Below are positions 1 to 6,174 of a stretch of 7,698 bases of DNA, piece by piece. The DNA comes from Bacteroidales bacterium UBA5762 (lineage in GTDB: Bacteria; Bacteroidota; Bacteroidia; Bacteroidales; TTA-H9): contig DIEY01000001.1 in the NCBI GenBank assembly GCA_002418865.1, forward strand, positions 1-7,698, given 5' to 3'. Positions within the stretch are counted from its first letter, which is position 1. Each line of letters opens with the position of its first letter. The notes under the pieces are model-generated. The model did no database searches. It worked only from the letters and a program-made list of their open reading frames with translations, and was not told the origin of the DNA. A program made the position numbers and the translations under genes.

Positions 1-692
1 AATTGCGTTTTTTGAGAGAATATCCCGTGAAGACTATTGAATTGGGAGCTCAGTCTTTCGATGATCATGTTTTACGAAAAAGTGGAAGAGGACATACATC
101 GAACGATATCTACAAGGCTTCTTATCTCATAAGAAATTTTGGTTTTGAGCTTGGGTTACAAATGATGACTGGGCTTCCGGGTGATACTGCCAAAGGAGCC
201 TTATTTACGGCAGAAGAAATCATTCGAATGGGTGCTGGTTGCACACGTATATATCCTTGTTTGGTCATAAAGGACACAGCTCTCGAATCGTTGTATCGAC
301 GGGGACTTTATCAGCCTCAATCTTTGGAGGAGGCAGTTAGGCTTGCTGCTCAACTTATTATAAAGTTTGAAGAAGCCTCGGTTAAAATTCTCAAAGTTGG
401 GCTTCATCCTGCTGAAGGTTTTATATCTGGTAACACGCTGATTGCAGGGCCCTTTCATCCTGCATTCCGAGAGATGGCCGAAACCCTCATCTGGAAGAAA
501 ATTCTTGAGGACAACATTTCGTACGATTCCTCAAGTACTCATCTTACCATTACTACTTCTCCTCAACAAATGGCTAAAGCAGCCGGTTTTAAAGCTTACA
601 ATCATAAGTGGCTCAATAAGAGTTTCAAGCATGTTCGTTTTATTACTGATCCTTTACTTAAAAACCGTGAATACTCCATTAGCTATCATTGA
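1..692 (+). CDS. Elp3-like radical SAM protein, C-terminal part (5' end outside window)
   Basis: This reads as the C-terminal 229 or so residues of a radical SAM protein of the Elp3-like type with a Radical_SAM_C region. The N-terminal CxxxCxxC [4Fe-4S]/SAM motif is not present and must lie upstream, so the TTG at position 3 is an internal codon, not a start. Counting from that codon, family blocks are IELGAQSFDDHVL (12-24), SGRGHT (27-32), GLQMMTGLPGDT (51-62), RIYPCLVIKDTALESLY (82-98), the KVGLHP segment (131-136) and IAGPFHPAFRE (147-157). This order resembles the standalone Elp3-like radical SAM proteins of Clostridia and some Bacteroidota. The acetyltransferase domain of true Elp3 is absent: the protein ends after a short C-terminal domain. 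The substrate is unknown to me. The TGA at 690-692 lies inside the next gene, so the two are probably coupled. Family call confident; function not. Confidence 0.88.
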   Translation, partial: LRFLREYPVKTIELGAQSFDDHVLRKSGRGHTSNDIYKASYLIRNFGFELGLQMMTGLPGDTAKGALFTAEEIIRMGAGCTRIYPCLVIKDTALESLYRRGLYQPQSLEEAVRLAAQLIIKFEEASVKILKVGLHPAEGFISGNTLIAGPFHPAFREMAETLIWKKILEDNISYDSSSTHLTITTSPQQMAKAAGFKAYNHKWLNKSFKHVRFITDPLLKNREYSISYH

Positions 693-1371
693 TTATCGTT
701 TACCGGTCGAAGTAAAGGAAAATTTGCGGAAAGTTGCCGATGTGATCGAACTTTCTGCTTTGCCAGGAGTTTATGATGCTATATCGAGCCATCCTGATAT
801 TTTTTTCTGCAAGATGGATGAAATTCTGATTGTTGCACCTTTGGTCTCAGATGAATTATTTAAAAAATTCTGCGAGAATAATGTTCGCGTTGAAAGAGGG
901 AATAAAAACCCTAACATTACATATCCTGCTTCTGCACGCTATAACTGTGTGATTACATCAAATTTGCTGATACATTGCCTCAATATTACTGATGAGATGA
1001 TACTGTTACAAGCCAAACACAAGAGGTTTATTCACGTAAAACAAGGTTATACGCGCTGCAATATCATTCCTTTAGGGGATAAAAATTTCATAACAAGTGA
1101 TAAAGGAATACAGCGAACACTTCAACAGAATGGGTTGAATGTATTCTATTTCGATCCTCGAGGAATTTTTCTTCAAGGTATGAAACATGGTTTTATTGGA
1201 GGTTGCGCGGGTATTCTGGGTAAAGAAGTATTTTTTACGGGCAACATTATGCTTTATCCGGAGGGAGAAAAGATGAATCAATTTATACTCTATTCGGGAT
1301 ATCGAAGTCACTGCCTAGCCTCTGGGCCTCTTTGGGATGGTGGAAGTATAATTTTCTTGAATAAAACCTAA
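667..1371 (+). CDS. DUF6873-type GME-fold (pentein) protein, function unknown
   Basis: A 234-residue protein resembling, from memory, the DUF6873 family of GME-fold (guanidino-group modifying enzyme/pentein) proteins, known mainly from Clostridia. Recognisable blocks are IIDYR (7-11), SHPD (41-44), VKQGYTRCN (124-132), TSDKGI (143-148), the GFIGGC block (175-180), FTGN (190-193) and WDGGSI (223-228). I chose the GTG at 667 because it places the IIDYR block a few residues from the N-terminus, as in the homologs I recall. Upstream in-frame ATGs at 631 and 442 would add sequence that is only the shifted reading of the radical SAM gene; the 631 version gives a misleading hydrophobic N-terminus. 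There is no clear Shine-Dalgarno. It overlaps the upstream gene by 26 bases, which suggests translational coupling. No signal peptide or membrane segment is seen with this start, so it is probably cytoplasmic. No canonical C-terminal catalytic GGG-x-H-C motif is visible. Substrate unknown. Confidence 0.78.
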   Translation: MNTPLAIIDYRLPVEVKENLRKVADVIELSALPGVYDAISSHPDIFFCKMDEILIVAPLVSDELFKKFCENNVRVERGNKNPNITYPASARYNCVITSNLLIHCLNITDEMILLQAKHKRFIHVKQGYTRCNIIPLGDKNFITSDKGIQRTLQQNGLNVFYFDPRGIFLQGMKHGFIGGCAGILGKEVFFTGNIMLYPEGEKMNQFILYSGYRSHCLASGPLWDGGSIIFLNKT

Positions 1372-1431
1372 CGAAAGTCTTGCTATGATTCTTTTACTTG
1401 ATAAATTTCCCTCAGTTAGAATCTATGTTGC

Positions 1432-1468
1432 CTTCTCATCTTTTTGATTGAATAAAAGAAGTGGGAAG
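1432..1468 (+). terminator. terminator-like hairpin after the GME-fold gene (tentative)
   Basis: Bases 1432-1439 (CTTCTCAT) pair with 1461-1468 (GTGGGAAG) using two G-U wobbles. After one bulged C at 1440, bases 1441-1445 (TTTTT) pair with 1456-1460 (AAGAA), leaving a loop of about 10 bases. The wobbles become A-C mismatches on the other strand, so the hairpin is better formed in the plus-strand transcript. It starts 60 bases after the stop of the GME-fold gene and ends 2 bases before the stop of the convergent amidohydrolase gene. No U-tract follows, so it may stabilise the 3' end or do nothing. Rest of the gap 1372-1431: nothing seen. Confidence 0.3.
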
Positions 1469-1470
1469 AT

Positions 1471-2670
1471 TCATCTCAAGTTGGGATCGAGTTTTTTCAA
1501 GGCAAGCCATGCCATTAAAGCCGGACCTGTAAGCAAACAATTTTCATCTACATCGAAGTGAGCACTGTGCAAGGAGGCAAATGGTAAATTCGAGTGAGCA
1601 ACGCCCAGCCTATAAAAACATCCAGGCACTTTTTGGGCATAATAGGCAAAATCTTCGGCTGTCATCCTCTGGTCGAGTTCCACTACGTTTTCATTACCCA
1701 AAAATTCTTTGGCAGACTGTATGGCCTCTCTGGTCAATGATTCATCATTTTGTAGGTTGGGATATCCGTGGTCGATAAATATTTCACAATTGGCCCCGAA
1801 GGCATTAGCCGTACTGGTTACAACATTCTCGATTCGTGAATGCATTTCGTGGCGCCAGGTTTCGTCGAAGGTTCGCAAAGTGCCTTCCAGACGAGCTTCG
1901 TCGGGAATGATATTGGTTTGACCATTAGCGATGAATTTTCCAAAAGAAAGCACTGTGGGTAAAGTAGGATCAGTTTCACGGCTTATTAATTGTTGGAGTG
2001 CCAACAGAATTTGTGCACCTATAACCACAGGATCGATATTTTGATGAGGTGTAGCTGCATGTCCGCCTTTCCCTTTCACGGTAATATAAATTTCGTCGCT
2101 CGAAGCCATATATTTCCCTGGCCTGAATCCAACTTTTCCAGGAGGCAGTGCAGGACAAACATGCTGCCCGAAGATGGCCAAAGGTTCTGGATTTTTCAAA
2201 ATGCCTTCTCCAATCATTTGGATGGCCCCACCGGGATATTTTTCTTCCGAAGGCTGAAATATGCATTTGATCATACCTGAATATTCACCCGATAATTGTT
2301 GCAAAATCTTGATGGTACCGAGTAATGAACTTACGTGTACATCGTGTCCACAAGCATGCATTACGCCAGGGTTTTTCGAACGATATTCTACCTCATTTTG
2401 TTCGTCTATGGGTAGAGCATCCATGTCGGCACGTAAGGCTATACAAGCATTTCCTGGAGTTTTCCCTCTTACTTGGGCCATAATTCCTGTACCTGCTATT
2501 CCTGTGAGATGATCTATTCCCCATTCATTCAAGGTCTGACTAATGAAGGCAGAAGTTTGAAATTCCTCGCCCGAAAGTTCCGGATACTGATGTAGATGTC
2601 TTCTTATCTGAATAAGAAAGGGATACATGTTTTCAGATATTTCTTTTATTTTACTGGCTATAGTTTTCAT
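1471..2670 (-). CDS. M20 family (M20D-type) metallo-amidohydrolase
   Basis: A 399-residue protein of the M20 peptidase/amidohydrolase family, subfamily M20D, which includes hippurate hydrolase, N-acetyl- and N-acyl-amino-acid deacylases and plant IAA-amino acid hydrolases. It is expected to hydrolyse an N-acyl or amide bond with a two-metal centre. Landmarks are IRRHLHQYPELS (22-33), LRADMDALPI (79-88), the HACGHDVH block (105-112), FQPSEE (138-143), GQHVCP (168-173), KGKGGHAATPH in the dimerisation lid domain (199-209), MTAEDFAYY (336-344) and LHSAHFDVDE (367-376). Likely metal ligands are C107, H109, E143, H170 and H368, with E142 as catalytic base; all are present. There is no signal peptide, so it is probably cytoplasmic. 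Length is normal. The start at 2670 gives the usual short N-terminal helix. The stop of the ABC exporter gene lies 11 bases upstream on the same strand, so the two are probably cotranscribed. The exact substrate cannot be told from sequence. Confidence 0.95.
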   Translation of the reverse strand: MKTIASKIKEISENMYPFLIQIRRHLHQYPELSGEEFQTSAFISQTLNEWGIDHLTGIAGTGIMAQVRGKTPGNACIALRADMDALPIDEQNEVEYRSKNPGVMHACGHDVHVSSLLGTIKILQQLSGEYSGMIKCIFQPSEEKYPGGAIQMIGEGILKNPEPLAIFGQHVCPALPPGKVGFRPGKYMASSDEIYITVKGKGGHAATPHQNIDPVVIGAQILLALQQLISRETDPTLPTVLSFGKFIANGQTNIIPDEARLEGTLRTFDETWRHEMHSRIENVVTSTANAFGANCEIFIDHGYPNLQNDESLTREAIQSAKEFLGNENVVELDQRMTAEDFAYYAQKVPGCFYRLGVAHSNLPFASLHSAHFDVDENCLLTGPALMAWLALKKLDPNLR

Positions 2671-2681
2671 GTTTCGATTTT

Positions 2682-4520
2682 TTATAGAAACGACTGCATA
2701 TCACATAATTTTCGGTAAAAATTTCCCTGAGCATATAAACTTTCATGTTTCCCTTTTTCTACTATTTCTCCCTGATGGAGCACTATGATCATATCCGCAT
2801 AGCGTATGGTTGAAAGACGATGGGCAATTACAATAGAAGTACGGTTTTGCATCAGTTTATCGAGAGCTTGTTGAACCAGTCGTTCACTTTCCGTATCGAG
2901 AGCTGATGTGGCTTCATCGAGGATAAGAATAGGAGGATTCTTTAAAACAGCTCTGGCAATGCTCAGGCGCTGCCGTTGCCCACCAGAGAGTTTTGTCCCA
3001 CGGTCGCCAATCAATGTGTGATAACCCTCAGGCAACTGCATGATGAATTCATGGGCATTAGCTATTTTTGCCGCCATTTCTACCTCATCTTGGCTTACAT
3101 TCTTCATCCCAAGTGCAATATTATTGAAAACCGTGTCATTGAATAATATGGTTTCCTGACTCACAATTCCCATCAAGCCACGCAAGTCATCTATACGATA
3201 ATTGCGGATATCTATGTTATCCAAAAGAATGCAGCCTTCAGTACAATCGTAAAATCGAGGTAAAAGATCTACCAATGTTGATTTTCCACTTCCTGATTGC
3301 CCAACTATAGCAACGCTTTGTCCTTTCTCAATAATTAAGTTGATATGGCTTAAAACCAATTCTTTTTCGTAACGGAAGGAAACGTTTCGATATTCGATTC
3401 TTTGTTCGAAAGATTTCTTAGGAAGCGCATCGGGTTTTTCAACAATTACCTCTTCTGCGTTCAATATTTGGTTGATTCTTTCCACCGAAGCAGCACCTTT
3501 TTGAATATTGTAAAAGGCTTGCACAATAGATTTTGCTGGAGGAATAAGTTGAGTAAAAATCCCAATATATACCAGAAATACTTCGGCCGTAATAGATGAG
3601 TTCTGAGAGAGAATGAGTCTTCCACCAAAAAGTAAGACGACCACCACTACTACTATACCCAGAAATTCGCTCAGGGGAGAAGCCAAATCACGCTTGCGAT
3701 ATAATCGAGTCATCGTGCGAGTGTAAGCACGGTTTTCTTTCTTAAAATGTTCATTCGATTCATCTATTGCATTGAAAGCCTTTATAATACGAATTCCCGA
3801 CAGGGTTTCTTCTATAAGTGACATAAGATAGCCCATCTTTTTCTGACTTTTCTGAGAGGTTCGTTTTAAGCTTTTCCCAACCTGAGCAATTAAAAAACCA
3901 CTAATGGGAAGCAAAACCAATACGAAACCCGTCAAAATGGGTTGTATAAAAAAAAGCGTGATCAAATAGGTAATAATAGTAATCGGATCGCGAAACATCA
4001 TTTCGAGCGAACTCATAATCGACCATTCTACTTCCTGAACATCTCCACCCATTCTGGCCATTAAATCACCCTTGCGCTGCTGAGTATAGAACGATAAGGG
4101 AAGAATTAAGGCTTTGTAATATAACGCATTGCGTAGGTCTTTTACCACTCCATTGCGAACTGTGGCTAAAAAGAACATTGCTAAATAACGAAACAGATTT
4201 TTTAAAAAGTATAAAACTACTATGAGGATGGAAATATAAAAAAGGGCCCTTATCTCGCCCTGAATCTCGATCATTTGGCTTGTACTGCCATAAAAAAATT
4301 GCTTGAGCGAATCTATATCTTGAATACTGTGCCAATCGGGATTGAAATCAACACCTGGCACCAGCCTTTTAGTCCTATCGAAAATGATCTGTAATACGGG
4401 GATGAATAGGGCAAATGACACAAGACTAAAGATTACCGATAAAAGATTAAAGATGATGTTAAGCAAAGCCGACCCCCAATAAGGAATTGCATAACGAAGA
4501 ACTTTAAGGCTTTTCAACAT
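2682..4520 (-). CDS. MsbA-type ABC exporter, fused membrane and ATPase domains
   Basis: A half-transporter of the type IV ABC exporter class (MsbA/LmrA-like), expected to work as a homodimer in the inner membrane and export a lipid, peptide or drug-like substrate. Residue numbers count from the ATG at 4538. About six membrane segments fall near 22-52, 97-124, 184-200, 202-220, 290-310 and 318-336. The ATPase domain shows Walker A GQSGSGKST (413-421), Q-loop Q461, signature LSGGQ (517-521), Walker B ILILDE (537-542) with catalytic E542, the D-loop SALD (545-548) and H-loop H573. All catalytic residues are intact. Two starts are possible: ATG 4538 and ATG 4520 (Met7, MLKSLKVLRYAIPYW). I favour 4520, because a Bacteroidota -7 box ends one base before 4538 and transcription would then begin at or past that ATG. 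The amidohydrolase gene follows after 11 bases. MsbA proper is possible, but the substrate is not decided by sequence. Confidence 0.93.
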   Translation of the reverse strand: MLKSLKVLRYAIPYWGSALLNIIFNLLSVIFSLVSFALFIPVLQIIFDRTKRLVPGVDFNPDWHSIQDIDSLKQFFYGSTSQMIEIQGEIRALFYISILIVVLYFLKNLFRYLAMFFLATVRNGVVKDLRNALYYKALILPLSFYTQQRKGDLMARMGGDVQEVEWSIMSSLEMMFRDPITIITYLITLFFIQPILTGFVLVLLPISGFLIAQVGKSLKRTSQKSQKKMGYLMSLIEETLSGIRIIKAFNAIDESNEHFKKENRAYTRTMTRLYRKRDLASPLSEFLGIVVVVVVLLFGGRLILSQNSSITAEVFLVYIGIFTQLIPPAKSIVQAFYNIQKGAASVERINQILNAEEVIVEKPDALPKKSFEQRIEYRNVSFRYEKELVLSHINLIIEKGQSVAIVGQSGSGKSTLVDLLPRFYDCTEGCILLDNIDIRNYRIDDLRGLMGIVSQETILFNDTVFNNIALGMKNVSQDEVEMAAKIANAHEFIMQLPEGYHTLIGDRGTKLSGGQRQRLSIARAVLKNPPILILDEATSALDTESERLVQQALDKLMQNRTSIVIAHRLSTIRYADMIIVLHQGEIVEKGKHESLYAQGNFYRKLCDMQSFL

Positions 4521-4539
4521 TGCGTTTTCAATATACATG

Positions 4540-4547
4540 CAAAGGTA
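4540..4547 (-). promoter_or_regulatory. candidate -7 promoter box for the ABC exporter operon
   Basis: On the minus strand this reads TACCTTTG, a full match to the Bacteroidota primary sigma -7 consensus TAnnTTTG. It ends one base before the ATG at 4538. Transcription would begin a few bases further on, near 4531-4536, which excludes that ATG and leaves about 11-16 bases of A-rich leader before the ATG at 4520. I see no good -33 TTTG at the usual spacing of about 20 bases, so support rests on the -7 box and its position. Confidence 0.45.
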
Positions 4548-4594
4548 AAATGAACTTCACTAACAGTATACACTCGCGTATTTAATTTCATCTT

Positions 4595-4666
4595 CGGCAT
4601 TCAAAAGGAAATAAAAATATTGGGTGATTATAAGTTTTTGGGTGAAAATGCCGTTCTTTTGCAATG
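4595..4666. repeat. inverted-repeat cluster with an 8-base direct repeat
   Basis: CGGCATT (4595-4601) is inverted as AATGCCG (4647-4653). An overlapping alternative pairs CATTCAAAAGGA (4598-4609) with TTCTTTTGCAATG (4654-4666), with one G-U wobble and one bulged C. Between the arms TTGGGTGA occurs twice, at 4620-4627 and 4638-4645, 18 bases apart. It lies upstream of the plus-strand -7 boxes, where an operator would be plausible. With DNA this AT-rich, chance is a real alternative. Confidence 0.35.
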
Positions 4667-4728
4667 AATCATTTGGATGTGATGTTAAACCCAGATTTTT
4701 TTAACAATTAGGATTTGTTATTGGATTT

Positions 4729-4736
4729 TATTTTTG
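4729..4736 (+). promoter_or_regulatory. rluB: candidate distal -7 box upstream of rluB
   Basis: TATTTTTG matches the Bacteroidota -7 consensus TAnnTTTG. Transcription from here would give a leader of about 95 bases. The nearest upstream TTTG (4714-4717) is only 11 bases away, too close to be the -33 element, so this is weak support. Confidence 0.25.
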
Positions 4737-4772
4737 AGCCTTGTTTATTATCATACATATTAGATTTTAATA

Positions 4773-4780
4773 TATTTTTG
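4773..4780 (+). promoter_or_regulatory. rluB: candidate proximal -7 box upstream of rluB
   Basis: A second TATTTTTG, 44 bases downstream of the first and followed by C, fits the TAnnTTTG(Y) pattern. It would give a leader of about 50 A/T-rich bases before the ATG at 4836. No clear -33 TTTG is seen at about 20 bases upstream. Poly-T tracts make chance matches easy in this stretch. Confidence 0.35.
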
Positions 4781-4835
4781 CAAAAAATAAAGTTTTACAA
4801 AAAAACAGTATTATTTTATAATAATTTAATTTCAG

Positions 4836-6083
4836 ATGACTGAAGATAATACGGGCAAAGAGAATCCGGGAGGATTATCCAGCCATAATGATTCGGGGAA
4901 AGAGCATAAAAAACGCCCACGTAAACCCTTATTTTCCACTTCATATTTTCAAGAAGGGAATAAAAATGAGCCAAGCTCAAAATCGGAGGAGGAACAAAAA
5001 ATGCGTAAAAGGCCTCCTCGTAAACGCATTGTAGTAAAACCAATACCTAAACCTTCATCCGAGCCCTTGCATAACACGCAAAAGGAAGATGAACCTTATG
5101 ATGATCCTTATTATCGCAGAGAGGTCTCTGGTGGTGGATGGACAGGGAATCCTTATTCATCCCAAACACAATATCCAGAGAAAAAAAGACCTTTGAAGAA
5201 AAAAATTGTTTCACGTTCATCTAAAGGCAAAACCTCTTCTACTTCGGGTAAACCTGGGATTGGTAAACTAGGTCCAAAAAGGTCAAACTCCAAGAAATTT
5301 ATCACGGATAAGCCACGTTTTGAAAAAAAACTCAAGAAAGAGAGGGCTCCATTAATTCCAGCCAAATTTGAAGGTCCGGTACGTTTAAACAGATTTATTG
5401 CGGCTGCTGGGATTTGTTCGCGCAGAGAAGCAGATCGTCTGATCGAAGCAGGTGAAATTACAGTAAATGGCCAAGTGGTTACTACGCTCGGATCAAGAGT
5501 TAACCCTGGTGATAAGGTGATGTATAAAGGCAGAGTTCTTCAAACAGAAAACAAATATTATATCTTGTTGAATAAACCCAGAGGATATGTGACCACGATG
5601 GACGATCCAGCAGAAAGACAAACCGTTATGGAATTAGTAAAGGATGCTTGTGAAGAAAGGATTTTCCCTGTGGGCCGTCTCGACCGCAATACAACAGGAC
5701 TTTTATTATTAACCAATGATGGAGAACTGGCCAAGAAACTTACACATCCCTCTCACCGTATTCGTAAGATTTATGAAGTAGAATTAGACAGACCACTTAC
5801 TAAGAGCGATATGATGAGGATTGCATCGGGAATAGAGCTCGAAGATGGAGTGGCTGAGGTTGATGCCATTGCTTATGTGGGCAAAGGTGAAGACCGTACA
5901 AAAATAGGCATCGAATTACATAGCGGTAAAAATAGAGTTGTGCGCCGTATCTTCGAAAAACTTAAGTATCATGTGAAAAAACTCGACCGAGTAGCCTTCG
6001 GTAGCCTAACCAAAAAAGATCTTCCTCGCGGACGCTGGCGTTACCTCACCGAACACGAAGTTAATTTCCTGAAAATGCTTTAA
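4836..6083 (+). CDS. rluB: RluB/RsuA-family rRNA pseudouridine synthase with long basic N-terminal tail
   Basis: A 415-residue protein that converts a specific uridine of rRNA to pseudouridine; RluB-type members act on helix 89 of 23S rRNA. Residues 1-180 are a low-complexity tail rich in Lys, Arg, Pro, Ser and Gly, probably disordered and RNA-binding. Three imperfect copies of a KRP-basic motif lie in it at 25-32, 57-67 and 116-126. An S4 RNA-binding domain follows (about 182-229; RLNRFIAAAGICSRREADRLI). The catalytic domain runs from LLNKPRGYVTT (244-254) to the end, with GRLDRNTTGLLLLTNDG (280-296) holding catalytic D283, and LHSGKNRVVRRIFE (361-374) near the C-terminus. The core matches the family's usual 230-240 residues; the tail is the addition, commonly seen in Bacteroidota homologs. 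The ATG at 4836 has no Shine-Dalgarno. RluB fits better than RluE, RluF or RsuA, but the target base is inferred. Confidence 0.93.
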   Translation: MTEDNTGKENPGGLSSHNDSGKEHKKRPRKPLFSTSYFQEGNKNEPSSKSEEEQKMRKRPPRKRIVVKPIPKPSSEPLHNTQKEDEPYDDPYYRREVSGGGWTGNPYSSQTQYPEKKRPLKKKIVSRSSKGKTSSTSGKPGIGKLGPKRSNSKKFITDKPRFEKKLKKERAPLIPAKFEGPVRLNRFIAAAGICSRREADRLIEAGEITVNGQVVTTLGSRVNPGDKVMYKGRVLQTENKYYILLNKPRGYVTTMDDPAERQTVMELVKDACEERIFPVGRLDRNTTGLLLLTNDGELAKKLTHPSHRIRKIYEVELDRPLTKSDMMRIASGIELEDGVAEVDAIAYVGKGEDRTKIGIELHSGKNRVVRRIFEKLKYHVKKLDRVAFGSLTKKDLPRGRWRYLTEHEVNFLKML

Positions 6084-6110
6084 TCGTTAAATGGAGAAAG
6101 GCCAAATCTC

Positions 6111-6150
6111 TTGATTATGGTGATATGGTGATGATGAATGAAGTAATCAA
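6111..6150. repeat. small tandem and inverted repeats in the rluB/glyS convergent gap
   Basis: ATGGTGAT is repeated head to tail at 6117-6124 and 6125-6132. It is bracketed by a perfect 7-base inverted repeat, TTGATTA (6111-6117) and TAATCAA (6144-6150). The stem is AT-only apart from one G-C pair and has a long loop and no U-tract, so it is a poor intrinsic terminator for either convergent gene. I see nothing else in the 91-base gap. Confidence 0.3.
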
Positions 6151-6174
6151 CAAAACAGCTATTCAATCATCAAC

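Larger units (their letters stand above)
4521..4835. other. AT-rich divergent intergenic region without a gene
   Basis: About 300 bases separate the minus-strand ABC exporter operon from the plus-strand pseudouridine synthase. I see no open frame with protein-like composition, no tRNA shape and no recognisable riboswitch. It holds a minus-strand -7 box close to the exporter, two plus-strand TATTTTTG boxes nearer the synthase gene, and a cluster of short inverted and direct repeats at 4595-4666. The last 100 bases before 4836 are strongly A/T rich, with runs of A and T, as is usual for Bacteroidota leaders. Confidence 0.7.

Noticed and set aside
3..5. TTG at position 3 as the start codon of the radical SAM gene
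   Set aside because: The family's iron-sulfur cysteine motif must lie upstream; the reading frame is open to the window edge.
442..666. Upstream extension of the GME-fold reading frame to ATG 442 or ATG 631, the latter with a hydrophobic, signal-like N-terminus
   Set aside because: This stretch is the frame-shifted reading of the radical SAM gene, whose own frame is family-conserved there. GTG 667 puts the conserved IIDYR block at the N-terminus.
1389..1460. Inverted repeat TTCTTTTA / TAAAAGAA as a terminator
   Set aside because: The arms are 56 bases apart and purely A/T-rich; the hairpin at 1432-1468 uses the same bases better.
1976..2280. Two 96-codon frames overlapping the amidohydrolase gene, one on each strand
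   Set aside because: Both are other-frame readings of the conserved M20 coding region, with no protein-like motif.
4816..5043. 75-codon minus-strand frame over the start of rluB and its leader
   Set aside because: It is antisense to the rluB tail and shows no recognisable protein or start context.
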